Source of the DNA: Sphagnum compactum | Taxonomy: Eukaryota > Bryophyta > Sphagnopsida > Sphagnales | Direction of reading: 5' to 3' | Assembly (NCBI GenBank): GCA_965153455.1 | Contig: OZ234499.1 | Span: 14,008,271-14,072,270 of the forward strand | Length of the DNA: 64,000 nt | Shown: piece by piece, positions 50,641 to 63,215 of the stretch | Layout of the letters: every line of letters begins with the position of its first letter | Numbering within the stretch: position 1 is the first letter of the stretch | Notes under the pieces: model-generated | Told to the model about the DNA's origin: nothing | Databases searched by the model: none | The model's input: the letters and a program-made list of their open reading frames with translations, nothing else | Translations under genes and position numbers: made by a program

Positions 50641-50959
50641 TAGATGAGTTGACATAGTTAGTAAATAAATGGGCATCAGTTTGCAGAAGGTGTACAAGGT
50701 GAATGAAGTGGAATAAGTACAATTAACCTAGGGATTTTAGGGATGTGGACTAATCGGAAACTGGAATTTGAGGCATTAATTTTTAATGATGAAGTGATGT
50801 GCTTACATGTAGCTGTACAAGGGACACATAAACTGGTAGTGATGGGCCGTATTAATTACAAGGATCATACGTTCATTAGAATATGATGGGTAGATAAAAA
50901 AATGAATACGTTGGGCGGGAAGTTCAAGGACGAAAAAAACGGGGTAACCATCGAAAGTT

Positions 50960-53900
50960 GTTTTTGTTTGTTGTTGGAGGTTCTGAGCATTTTCGAAGTT
51001 TTGGAGTTCACAACAACATGAGTGCAAAGAATGTGATTAAGAAACTATAGAGAATAGCAAAGGAAAAGGAAACATAGAAAAGTGAGCACAAATGGAAGCA
51101 AAAGGAGGAAGAAAATTTGTTGAAAAGAACAAAAGTAGAAGAGGAGTTGAGAATAGCAGAACGTGAAGGTGTGTTGAATATTCAACCATTGGCTGTAAGG
51201 TCGTTGCCACATTCATCATCTTTGGAATGTGCAGAAGGGAAGGCGTATAATTAACAGTTACAATTTGTGCAAATGATAATTCATGATATAGATATGACTG
51301 GAACATTTGCAGTTGAGGTTTTGCATAGAAGCAAAAGACGTTGGCATACAAGAGAGTAGACATGACCAAGAATTACATTAGTAGATCCGATGTTCATTGA
51401 AGAATTGAAAGAAGACAAAGTTGTGGAGCAACACTTTGTGGAAGCATGGACAACACATAAGGACGTAGGGGAGGAAAACATCATTGAGGCGGAAGTACAA
51501 TTATCCTTAGAAGTGTAGGTGGAAGTACAACAATCCACAAAGGTGCAGGCGATGGTAGAAGCACAACGAAAGGTAATGGAGATTGAGAGGTGTGAGTCGA
51601 AAGCTGTAACAAAGAGAAGACGTGTGATCCTGGACGGAGTTACACTGTTGGAGAAATATATTAAAATTCTAAATCCAGAGCAATTCATGTGGACACAGAC
51701 AAAACAAAATAATGATAAACATGTTGAACAAATGGAAAATTGGAAGGATATTGATGAGGAAGAAGATTGGGTTTCTAAAGTAGGGATTGTACTTATGTTT
51801 TTGATGGATTAGGAAACATTGATGCCTAATGTCATGTTGAAATTTCTAAACACATTTTTAATCAAGGGTGTAAATATTTACTAGGGGCATAAAGATAAAG
51901 TGTATGTCATTAACAAATAACTAATTGTAGATGTTTTTGGAGTATGTGTGAAAGGGTATATAGAAGAATCGAAAGGGCACGTCAATAAATCATTAACAAT
52001 CTAGGCATTACAAAGTTGTAAACTTGCACCTGCAAATTCTTCTGTAGATTAGTGGAATGCAAAGAGTTTGGGTTTGCCATATTTAGTCAAATATCCTGCC
52101 ATTATATTTGTTATTTATGAAAGGGAGAAGGTACAATATTTTAGCAATAAGAATGTTATAACATTGATGAAAACAAAAAAGGGGCAGAAGGTAGATTGGG
52201 TGCATATTATATTTAATAGTTTGTGTAATGAACTAGATCGGTGATATAAGTATGTCAATGACGATAAGGGGGATAAGAAATATATATATGTTGGTTGCCT
52301 TGGTATTAGCAAAAATATTTTGGTATCTATTTGTGCATCAAAAGGAGAATCCATAGAAAACATCAACCAAGGTTAAAAGAACTAGGGAAGAGATGCAGAC
52401 AACACTAGAAAATAGAAAGAAGGCTACAACAGACTCTCCAAGAAATGCTCTTAAGAAGAAGAACAGAGTTGAGGAAGGAAGAGTCTTAAGCTCAAAAGTG
52501 AAGAAGGAACATGACAACACAAATGTAAGGGCATAAAAAATGATGAGGGGCAACGTGGAACCATCTATAATGCCATGGTACATGTAGCCAAATAGACTGC
52601 AGAGGTACCACAAATGACATTTCCACAAGAAAGACAGCTAAGGGAGCAGAAGCAAGAAGTTAAGGGGGAACATGAGACAAGGTTTCCAAAGGGTGAGGAA
52701 CATCTGCACTTTGATGGGAATGTATATGAAGATTGGATGGAGACCATTATAAGTCCACAACATTTTCAGCATTTACAACAACATTTGCAACAACAATAAC
52801 AACAAACATAGGAAGGTCTATAAGCTACAGGATTATAGACGAAGATAATGGAAACATAACCTTCTTTTGTAATGTTCAAACTATTAGAACTACAGGTACG
52901 AATTAGTAGACCAAGATTTGCAGAGGGATTTCCATTTGAATTTGGGCTAGGGAGGAGATTGTGCAGGAGATGGGATCACCTGTAGAAGGATCCAAAAATC
53001 CTACGACACAAACAAGTACACTAAAGTTTGTGGAGGAGGTAGCTACAGAAATAATGCAAGTAGATAAAGTAGTTGAATTATTTTAGACCATGGCAATTGT
53101 AAGTATAAATATGGGGAATTTGAATCTAGAGGTGAGCAATTTGAATAATAGATTGGCTATAGGGGAGAAGGATAAGGCAATACTATAGGAAGAATTGGAT
53201 AATGATAGAGACTTCTAGAAGGGGTATAAGCATAATGTGGAAATTTGGAGGAAAAATAGGGTAGAGGCTAAGTAGAAGATTAAAGTGCTCATTAAAAAAC
53301 TGCAAGATGAGAATGAGGAGCTCAGGGGTAACACAACATGACTAAAGTTGCAGGATGAAGAACTGTAGGATTTCAAGCAAAAGGCTGAAATTTGAAAAAC
53401 CATAGAAACAAAGTGGATAGAGGCATTGTTGTTTGATAAATAACAACAAGAGGCTTTGGGTAGTCATGTGAAAGCACTGACTAAGGAAAAAAAGGAGAAG
53501 GAAAATGTTATGAAAAGGAAAAGAATTGGTGAATTTGAAGAATGCATCTTTGTTGTAATCTGAAAAGCTTAGAAGAAAGACAACATAGGCAGAAAGAAAG
53601 AAGTTGATGGAGGAAAAAATGTATAAGAGGAATCTGCAAGCATAGCTGGAGATTGCATAAGAACAGAAGGAGAGTTTGGACCCAGCTAGTGTTAAGAAAA
53701 GGTTGGAGGATTATGAATAAATGTTGCAGTATTATACTCTGATGAGGACGAACAACAAGATGAAGGATTTTGAGGTAGAATATGAGGAATGGTGGGAGGT
53801 TGCAAAGGACTATTTTACAAAGGAGTTGGAGAAGAATTTGGCTCAACATAAAGCTAATGAAAGAATTTTGAAGTACAAGTTGGAAGTTTATCAAACGAAT

Positions 53901-54250
53901 TTTCTAGATTTTGTCTATGGTAGTCCAACAAGTACAAAGGTATCAAACAAGGATAAGGAGGCTAAAATAGGGCCCAATGAAACAATTTAGGAGGAGGAAG
54001 TGCAAATTGAGGAACCATAAATAACTAAAGAATAAGAGCAAATGGAGACTATTCCAACAATAGAAGAAAAAATATCCAAGATAAAACCCCTGTAAATAGA
54101 ACTACATACTGAGTTAGTGGAGAAGGAGGTCAGAATTATAGAGCCAAAGGTGGGTATAGAACCACTAGTTGCTAAACAAATCGAGACTATAGAGATTATA
54201 GTGGAAGAGATAGATGTTTAGAATGTTGCAGAATACATTCAATTCATTTT
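50960..54250 (+). pseudogene. Additional 3' coding region of the Ty3 element, coiled-coil-like
   Basis: Between integrase and the polypurine tract about 3.2 kb has the composition of decayed coding sequence on the element's strand: very A- and G-rich, with translated blocks dominated by Lys and Glu. Readable parts include RTKVEEELRIAEREG (about 51130), KRRRVILDGVTLLEKYIK (51610-51665), a less charged block KVDWVHIIFNSLCNELDR (about 52190-52245), ELEKNLAQHKANERILKYKL (53826-53885) and a closing FEDEIQSTKG-like stretch before the polypurine tract. Stops are frequent. Plant Ty3 elements with an additional ORF are known; whether this is one protein or two cannot be told here. Confidence 0.6.
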
Positions 54251-54316
54251 CTATCATTTCCAAGGATTTCGAGGACGAAATCCAAAGTACAAAGGGGGTA
54301 ATGTTAAGGGGGTAGG

Positions 54317-55079
54317 ATGATTACATGGTTTGGATGAATAAGGCATTTAGGACAAGGACTGTTCATGGAACATTGTTGGTTTGAATTTTGAATTCATATT
54401 GGTTTTGAATCATGATGATGTGACTTGGGACTACACAAAGGGGGAAGATATGGGAAACATGAATTCAATTTTAGACACATAGTTTGGAAGAAATAAGATA
54501 TAGTTGTAGGTATTTTGTAGTAGAAAACCATAGATTATGTTTTTGATACACCTTAGATTTTATTTTGCTATTTTGATTTCATTTCCATAAAACATGGAAT
54601 TTTGCTATAATTTTAATGGATTTGTTTTCAATAAATTGCTTGAACAATGTATAGAAAGATGGTGAATTTAAAGAAATACTTTTCCTTTTTGGATTTTATG
54701 AAAAACTAGTGTAAATCCAATTGAATCTTATTTTTTTGAAAAAAATTGCCACAAAAAAATGGTGCAACTTACCTCCCTTTGTGTCTATAATAGTGTGAAT
54801 ACATTTGTCTCATAGACTTATTTGATCCATATGATGGAAATTCAATGTATTAACTGCACGAACCTATATGGTTATAGTCTAATTTCAGTTTTTTGTTCAA
54901 CCATATCATTTAATATGAAATTCTATTATACTGAAATGACATTGAAAATTTGAAAATCCATGACATATTCCTTCATACCAATAAATGCATGTGGGTGCAT
55001 GCACATTTAAAATAATCAAATACCACTCAGGAAGTTAAGCCACTATGGTCTAATGTTTAATCAAAAGGGTACTCACCGT
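54317..55079. other. Probable right LTR and flank
   Basis: No gene is present. Sequence after the polypurine tract begins TGATTACATGG and would be LTR; its end could not be set. 54745-54795 (TTGCCACAAAAAAATGGTGC and onward) is repeated at 37425-37475. Confidence 0.45.
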
Positions 55080-55539
55080 GTTGCAACCAATGTTCGTCGG
55101 TTATTGATTTTTGACCCAATTATTCACCCAGTTATCCACCCAATTATTAGTAACCTAGTGGCGGGTTATTGATTTTTTAAATAATTGGTTAAATTGATAA
55201 CTACCTAATATTGAAATTTCAAAATATGATAACCTACATGGATGACCTAATTATCATCTAGGTTGGTTCTTCATCTTCAAACACCAATACAGAAAAAATA
55301 ATAACAATAGAAAATAATCATATTTTTATTATGAAAACCCCTATAACTGGTGTATGATTGGCATGTTAATTGGTGGTTTCAACTGGTTATTTGAGAACCT
55401 AACCTTATGCATAACCAACAATTTATTATTAAAAATAAACATGTAAATTGATAAGAAAAGTTATTATTTTGATATTGGTAACCTTGAATGGGTCCAAAAC
55501 ATGGAAGAATTTCAATAACCTGCCAACACTGGTTGCAAC
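55080..55539. mobile_element. Non-autonomous TIR element (MITE-like, about 460 bp)
   Basis: Terminal inverted repeats of 28 nt at 55080-55107 and 55512-55539 match with 4 mismatches; both begin GTTGCAACCA. The interior is AT-rich and non-coding. Related decayed sequence lies at 13830-14195 and a related end at 6809. No target duplication could be read, so the superfamily is open. Confidence 0.7.
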
Positions 55540-56813
55540 TATTGTTGGCTGGTTCTGGTTTTGGTTCCCCGTTTGGTTGTTAGTTACTTTAATCATTAGT
55601 TCAAAATTCCAGTGACTAGAGGATCAAGGAGAGGAGGGAAGGACTAGTATATGGGGCTTCTGCATATGGTCGCCATGGACATTCTGGATTTTATTGCATT
55701 TGGACATTCCAGTAAAGCAAATGATGTGCAGATCCAACATGGACGGTTGCTTGACAATTATGCATGGAAATGGCAGGGTGAGATGAGAGAATCGGCGGTT
55801 CCTTGGAGGAGCAAAGGGCACAGTGTTTCTACGTGTGCCATGTGTGTTCCATGGTGACACTATACCATACCTATGATTGATGTTGGGCACTTCTCTGTTG
55901 AATATTTATTATTTTAGAAAACAAGGTTTGACAATTTCATTTTTAACTTTTCAAATTTTCAACAATTGAAAAATAAGTGTGCAAAGAACACCTTGTGTCG
56001 TGTATTTGTAATAACCGAATGGGAGATCGATTTTCAACAATTTAAACAAGTATGAAGAAAATGAATATTAGTTCATTGCAATGAGAAAAGGCCCAAACAA
56101 CCAAGCCGACCTCGAAGGCAAGGGAATTGGCCTTCAAGGGTTGGTGGCAAACAAATTGAGGGCTAAAGGGAAGAATTGAGGCCTTCATATCCTTTTCTAC
56201 TACAAAGAATAAATCTAGAGCTCCCCACAATCTGTCAAAAGACTAGAGAAGAGCTCCTTTCTCATATGGTTTTTCTAGTTCATTAACATCATTGTTCGGC
56301 TGCAAGTCATTTTGCCAAATTGGATTACCTCTTTATACATATTTGCACAACTACATTTGGGATATGATTAGATGGCTTGTGCAACAAATCTTATTCAACT
56401 ATTTAGTCATGTAATCGCATACATTTGTAAATGTCCTTTAAGATTACAAAATAAATTGTATATGTAATCATAAAACATATTTTTGAACGTAGTATTAAAT
56501 AGGTCAATGGCCAATTGAATTTGACTAGGGCTTAAATAAATGTGGACCAAAGTTGCATATAAGAAGGACATAGAACCAGAATGAGATCAATCAAGGTTAA
56601 TTTTAAAAATAAGAGATCATTATGTATTAAAAGGTGATCTTATTCCTTCAAATTCACATTTTGAAAGTTTAATATGAAAGTTTCCATCTCGAAGACATGT
56701 TTCAAACCATAAATGTTTTGTTGATTTTGATGTTCAAATTACACAAAAATAGTTGTCCACACTAGATATGTGTTTCAAAAACAGGTTAAGGGGTAGGTTG
56801 GTGAATTCTTCAC
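55540..56813. other. Intergenic; no gene recognised
   Basis: Only short frames on both strands without recognisable domains (for example 55651-55857) were seen. The left edge of long repeat copy 2 follows. Confidence 0.5.
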
Positions 56814-59555
56814 AATGTGCACAAACTACACAAACTTTCATTAAACTTGAAATTTTTCATCTTTCTTTTAGAAATATCAAATTAAATCCAAAATCCATAA
56901 CATGAAAACACAAATTTGATTTTATAAATGTAAGCTATTTTCTATTACCAAAGCTTTTGTTCTAGTTCACTAGTTAGAAAGTTTCAAATGTATGTTTAGT
57001 TATGGTCTAAATAAAAATAGGTCGAGCATTCCTAGATTTGTTTCTTTGCATTGAACTTTTTTGACAAGTCCTTAGTTAGTTAGTAGATTTGATCGAGTCC
57101 AAGAAGATTTCGGGCCAAATATTTTTAAAAAATTGGAGGTCAATTCAATCCAAGTTCTAAGGAATTTTGCATTTCCAACTTGGTTCCAAAATTAGTTTTG
57201 CAATGTGCTTTCAGATTTAGATTTGGATTCTAGTGGTTGGGAACAAAATTATATATGGTTTGTAACCAAACATTGTGGGCGACCTTCTAGCATTGATCTT
57301 TTTAAGGCTATCAAGTATCATGCAAGATTAGTCTCATTTGAAAGGTTGGATTTGTAATTTATGATAATAAATATTTTTCCATGTAGTGATAGGTCCAAGT
57401 TGTTAAATTTTAGATTGTGTTTTGAGCCCTCATGCATACCTCCACTAAACACAAGTTTAATTTAACAACTTGGACCTATCATTACATGGAAAAATATTTA
57501 GTTTGATTTGATAAATATTGAAATTAACATGTAATGTGCAAATTTGCTATCATCAATTAATATAACACATGGTTGCTTGAAAATCACAATTGAATTTCAT
57601 TTAATTTGGGAACACATTACCTACATTTTATTTACAATATCTAGATGGAATTGAACATTGCCAAATTATTAATTGATGTGCTTTGACATATAAATTTCAA
57701 TTGGATGTGTTTTTATACACCTGAAGAATCATTCACAAGGTTATTTCATGTGGATCTAACTTGTTAACAAATAATATTGATCCAAAATGCATGGATGAAA
57801 TAAAAATTATATCCTTATTCTCAAATCAACATGCAATTCAATTTTCAGCAACACTTTTATGGTTTAGGAAGCAAGATCAATAGTTTAATGAAGCAATTTA
57901 ACACATGATTTTTTTTTGTAAGAATGTTATATAAAACATAGTATAGTAAATTACCACTTGCATTCAATTAGACTAAAAGTAGCACATCCATGTTCAAACC
58001 CAAAATACATTTCTTGGTATTGCTTTCGTATGGTTTTACTTGGAGTTGATTGCTTAATACTTCTCCAATCACTCGTTATTTATTCATTCAATTGAATAAA
58101 TACATAATTTATCAAGTTTATCCCTATTTCTTTCTTATTTTCTTTGAATTACACTTCAATTCAGATTTTGGGTCATTTCATTATTGTTTATTATATTACA
58201 TTGTTTGTAAAGTTTGTAATGTTGCCAACTAGAGTAGCTTTAACAGATACTCCTTAGAATTGTCAATGTTGTTTCAAAATCTCCCCTAGGCATGGTTAAG
58301 TCTCATTGATGAATCACCTTAGACAATGCAAACAATGCAAGTTTGGGAACCATTTTTGGGACCTAGAGAATTAACACATAAAAAGACAAATTATGGGTTC
58401 ATTGTATTGTACAAAGTAATTGATAATTACCAATATGACATCCTAGTTTTCTTTTCTAAAGTATTATGCAAACACATTTGTACAATTGTGTTTGCCTAGT
58501 CTATTTTTGATGAACGTTTATGTACATTAAGAGAAATTTGCTATTGACCCCCCAACTAAGAGGTTACGAAATCAACATTGAGCTTAATATAAATTTTAGA
58601 TTTATTTTTTTTTCCATTTTTTTCAACCTAATTTACTTTTGCTCCATGCTCTTTGAGTATAATCACTTGCAAACTTTCCACAATTTAATTTCGTGTATAC
58701 TAATGTAATGCGAATTTTTTGTTGGAAAACTAAAAATCAAATAAAATTACACAACCTTTGTCCCTTGTTAAATTCTTCATGATTTAATGGATGGTAGGTA
58801 TTTTGCAAGTTGACCACATCACTTGCCATTATATGACAAGAAAATTTCACATTTGAAATTAAAAATTTCACATTTGAAATGTGAAAGCAAGAAATAAGGA
58901 CACAATTATGGAATGAACAATGCTTGAAATTATAACCCAAAATTTTAAAAAATCACCATGATAACACCATAATTTGAAGAGTTTTTTTTTCAATAATTAT
59001 ATAAAAATTAAAAAGTTGCAGTAAAGAAAAAATCATGAAACATCATGATATTAATTCAAGAGTCTTTTTGTTTGTTTAAAAATTAAAATTAAAAATGTAG
59101 ATCTAGGTTTTTATTTTTTTCAAAAATCAAATTTCCTTATCAAATGAACACCAAATGTATTCAAAATTATTGTGAGCCTAAATATTCTTCACACACATGT
59201 GTTGAACCATTCAAAATTATTTTTATATGTATTTTACTAGATTTTAATTTTTGAAAATTTTGAACTAATGATTCAAATAATCTAAGATTTGTGATCATGG
59301 TTCAAAGGAATTTGTAAATTTGAGTCTGCCTAATTTATAATGCAAGACTTGATGCAAAAACTCAGAAGATTTATTATATTATGTGTCATATTTGGTTTCA
59401 AAATTGATATTCATTAAAAAAAAATATATGAAAAATGTATAATAGACCACAAATGAATGCCACATGTAAATTGCGACCCTTGGAAAGAACTCTGACCTTG
59501 GTGACCTTGGCTCCTCCTTTCTTTCTTTCACAAAACATTTTTCTGTTAAATTAGT
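56814..59555. repeat. Long AT-rich direct repeat, copy 2 (mate at 1-2740)
   Basis: Collinear with the window start throughout, including the foldback at 57369-57499 and the closing CTCCTTTCTTTCTTTCACAA. The mate's left edge cannot be seen, so the true left boundary may lie left of 56814. On the right, the minus strand reads from gag-like sequence into the repeat without a stop for about 55 codons (VKERKEEPRSPRSEF). The repeat may therefore include retroelement-derived sequence. Confidence 0.9.
57369..57499. repeat. 131-bp foldback (MITE-like hairpin) inside repeat copy 2
   Basis: Arms at 57369-57409 and 57459-57499 are 41 nt and complementary with a single mismatch. The 49-nt loop holds a further short pairing (TGTGTTT/AAACACA). 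It is the better preserved of the two copies. Confidence 0.85.
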
Positions 59556-59576
59556 TGACAATTCAACTAATTTAAC
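59545..59576. repeat. Perfect 14-bp hairpin at the repeat boundary
   Basis: GTTAAATTAGTTGA at 59545-59558 and its exact inverse at 59563-59576 flank a CAAT loop. The left arm overlaps the last bases of the long repeat and the right arm lies in the adjoining gag-like sequence. The copy at 2730-2740 has only the first part of the left arm. Confidence 0.85.
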
Positions 59577-61815
59577 ACCACATCCTCTATTGTATTCTTC
59601 CCAATCTGTACTTGGATCATTGCCATATGATTATCTATTGTTATAGTAACTATCCCTACCTCTGGTATTGAAGAACCAACTTGTTTTCATGTGGTTACTT
59701 TACTTAAATTCTAATTTTTTTTTGTTTTAGCTTTTGCCAAAAATGTTTCTTTAACTTAGGAGCTATTTTAAGCAATTGTCCTAAGTTCAAAGTATAACTT
59801 GTTTTTAACATTGACCACATTCAGTTTCTTTTGTGAATTCATTACCTCTTGAGATTTTTGTATTTCCACCAGGGTAGTATTTGGCATACTCGGCTAGGTT
59901 GTGTTCCATCCTTCCATGGATGTGGATGGCACTTTTGTCTGGGTCTGCATTTTCTAAATCTATTAAATTGTTTCCACCATTGACTTCTTCAATCGTTCTT
60001 TCTTCTCCCAATCAATAGTGTTATTTGCTACCTTGGCTCTCTATCCTTGAACACTTGTTCTTCAGTTACTTTACTTATTGTGGTAACATTAACATCCACC
60101 ACATTCACATCTATTGTGACTGTTTGTGTTTTAGCAACAAGTTGAACCTCTATTATTGCCACAAATTTCCCATGAAACATCTTTTGCATTTCAACAAACT
60201 TTGGACAATATGTCATTTTATATCCATTCAAACCATAAATGTGGCATGAATATGAAGATGTCTTTTGCGGTTTTTGACTTGGTTGTGCTACCTTTATGGT
60301 TGCCACTGTGGTCTGTTCTTTCTTCTTTCTGCATGTTTCCACATTATGATTTCGTCATCCCATAGTTTGTGCAATATTTGTCAATCTTCCCTGTATTACT
60401 CTGTGCTTTCATTAGTGCTACCTATTTGGTACTCTATGGTACTGAAAGTGCACTCCTTGCTAAACAATAGTCATGTTTTCTTCACACAACGTTGCCTCCT
60501 TATGTTATTGTAGTGTTGACCATTTCATCCTTGCAGTCACAATTATGAGGTGTGATTACAAACCCGTTCTAAACACAATAGTCATAAAATTATTTGTGGT
60601 TGGTACTTGTAAACCATGAGCCAACTTTTGAATCTGCTCATAATAAACCTCCAACCTTCTCAGTCTCCTCCTACTCATGTTCTTCAACTCCATGTATATT
60701 TGTTCGTCATTTTGAATCTTCTTATGACGTTTGCAAAATGCTTGTGTAAGCTCCAAAAAAATACAGTCAAAGAATTTCAACATGTAATTATGGCACCAAT
60801 CCAATCCTATATCTCTTAGCATATAGATAAATGCATTGATGATATACTCTTCAAAAGTCTTTACATTTGTTTTTACTACAAAATTTAACGCTTTGACATG
60901 AGCATCTAGATCAACATTTTTTTTAAAGTTAGGATACTTAAGAGCTACCCTGTTTGGTTTAACATAATGGTCATATCTATGATCAAAAATTTGTGTAGTT
61001 ACAACAGATGGTTTTCAATATCCTCCTCTTGGATTTGTTGCATTTGCACTTCAATACCCTCTAATAGCCATTTAGCTCATTGGTGGTCGATTTGCAATCT
61101 TATTCACATGAGTAATCATTATTGGATTGGTGAACACCATCAGAGGTGTCCCAACAACTCCAGTAATTGTTGTTGGTAGTGCCAAACTCTAACTCAAATT
61201 CCTTCTGGCCGAAATTCCACCCAATCCACTACCCAAATTTGTTGCAGATCCAATTAGTATTCGATTTTTAACAACATCCATGTTATGCGCAACAACTGTT
61301 TCCACTCATGTGGTCGTTATACCTGCATCAAGTGATTGAGGAACTCCTACTCTAACAAGTTGTCTCCGAGTTTCAACAACTGCTGATTTTGACACTATTG
61401 GTGAAGCTGTGTTTACTCAAGATCAATGATATTCCATTTTGTGGTTACTCATTGGTATCTTTTGTGGTGTACAATGTGGGTGTGAATACACCTTTGGTTC
61501 TTTTTTCTTGATATGAATAGATAGATGAATCTGTTGACTATGTGGTCCCAATTGGTTTCCTGACTCCATGCCTTTCAATTTGTTTTAGACTACAAGAATT
61601 CATGGTTCTTGTTCCTGTGGTTGATCCATTAATGCTCCTACCAATATTGGCTTTGATGTGAAAAGGCACAAAAGGACAATCCATGATTACATGTCCTTCT
61701 TTTTCATAGAATGCACAGACCCTTAAAAGTAATCTAACTACCTCCAATTCCACAAATTCATGATCCCGTGTTTCGGTTATGTACCTTGTTTGGTCCAATT
61801 CTTCTATCTTGAATC
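59577..61815 (-). pseudogene. Retrotransposon gag remnants
   Basis: Reading the minus strand: a zinc-knuckle-like CAFYEKEGHVIMDC (about 61720-61679) with the second Cys replaced by Tyr, a gag core with AFCKRHKKIQNDEQIYMELK and YYEQIQKLAHGLQVP (60822-60556), and a second degenerate knuckle CHIYGLNGYKMTYC (about 60245-60204). It closes with NDPSTDWEEYNRG just before the hairpin at 59576. This is typical of plant Ty3 gag, broken by stops. It may be from the same family as the 47.3-54.3 kb element but lies in the opposite orientation, with no pol following. Confidence 0.75.
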
Positions 61816-61859
61816 ATGGCATTGTTGAAGCCACTGCCAAAATTTTGTTACAAGTATTT

Positions 61860-63215
61860 TTTTAATGTTAAGCTTTCAACTAATGTTCTAGTGTCTAAAG
61901 ATCATGAAAATATTGTAGCTATTGCAAAGAACAAAAAGACAATGCATGCAAAGTATGAAACCCATTGCAAATTCCAAAACATCAAGGTTGCAAAGTACAA
62001 TTGGGTTGAAAATGTTGTGGGTGAAGATGGGTTGTTTTTGCAATAAGGTGGAAGGTTGAACAAGAATAAAATGCAGGAAACAACTTCTAGTCCCGAAGAT
62101 GGACTCTCTATCCAAACATGCGGGCAAGTGAAAGGCAAAGATTGCTAGTCATGGTGTGGTAGTTGGAAAATGGTACTTTGCAAAGGACTTAGCACATGCA
62201 AAAAATGAAGTCTTGTATGCCAACTTGGATCATGATTATGTCCTAATTGAACTAAATATTATGGAAGTGATTGATGACAAGCATAAGCTCCTATAATTTA
62301 TGTGCATTTTGCACAAGTTCTAAGTGAAGGTCGTCCTATGACCGACTATGAAGGCATGAAGGTTTTGTTCAAGCAACTACAGGTTAAAAATTATTTGCAC
62401 AAGCACTAGAATGACAATTAAAGGTTGGCCATGGTTGGTCACATGCACAATGTGGTGTTGGATGCCACTTGTGGTAAAAGCTAATTTTTTATCAATTTCT
62501 TGTGATGAAGTTACAAGAATTAATAACCAAATGTGGGAAGGTGTGCATGTTTATGGGGTGTAAGACTAGCGCAAGGTTCCAATTTTGTTATTTTTAGAGA
62601 AGGTACTTGAAGCAGCAACATCCGATTTCATGACATATTTGAGTTCTAAAGCACCACAAATCATTAGGGGTGGGGGAAGGAAAAAAATGGCGAACGGGTT
62701 GGTGTCATTTGGTGTTGATGGGGTGTCAATATTTCAAGGCATTCGCAACAATGTCATTGCATGCAATTCCAAAAGAAATATGTAACACACATGGTGGGTG
62801 TGCATTGCATGGCGAACCGCACCAACTTGGTTGTGTAAACATTAAACCACCTCTTGTATTTAGGTTAGAAGGGATCCTCCAAACCTTTTATTCTTATTTC
62901 AGCATGAGTTCTAAGTGCCACCTTGAATTTCAAATTTTGGCTCAAAATAATGGAAACTAAAGGAAATAAAATCTTGAAAAATATTCACACTTGATGGGTC
63001 TCCATGTTGTCACCTACAAAAAGGGTCATGGAAGAGTATCACATTCTTTTTGTGAAAATGGCAATTGATTCACCTATAGAAGCTAAGGCAACAACCAACC
63101 TTCAACTACTGGTTGATGTGGAGGTAATGTTAGGTTTATCATGTATTTTTCCCTTGTTTGAAGGTCTATCAAATTCAGCCAACTACATGATACATTTGTG
63201 TGTGATTTTGTAGAA
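61860..63215 (+). pseudogene. Decayed hAT-like transposase
   Basis: In-frame blocks separated by stops and shifts are present. An N-terminal part reads KNKKTMHAKYETHCKFQNIK (61936-61995). Middle blocks include LVSFGVDGVSIFQGIRNNVI (62700-62759) and VHCMANRTNLVV (about 62798-62833). A C-terminal block ends with IMETKGNKIL and MLSPTKRVMEEYHILFVKMA (63004-63063). The HCMAHRTNL and ISMLSPxKRV signatures are those of zinc-finger/hAT-like transposases common in plants. No terminal repeats were found, and the gene is clearly inactive. Confidence 0.7.

Larger units (their letters stand above)
47285..54316 (+). mobile_element. Decayed Ty3-type LTR retrotransposon, 5' end missing
   Basis: In order on the plus strand: protease C-terminus, reverse transcriptase, RNase H, integrase, a C-terminal integrase tail, an additional long charged coding region, and a polypurine tract (AAAGGGGGT at 54291 and AAGGGGG at 54306). 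RT before integrase makes it Ty3-type. Many stop codons interrupt all domains. No primer-binding site, gag or left LTR is present; the left end abuts the receptor-kinase duplicate at about 47268-47285. A right LTR probably starts near 54317 (TGATTACATGG), but its partner is absent. Confidence 0.9.

Noticed and set aside
1-59555. The two 2.74-kb repeats as the LTR pair of one giant element
   Set aside because: No TG...CA termini, primer-binding site or polypurine tract sits at the inner edges, and the interval contains an intact host gene and several unrelated elements.
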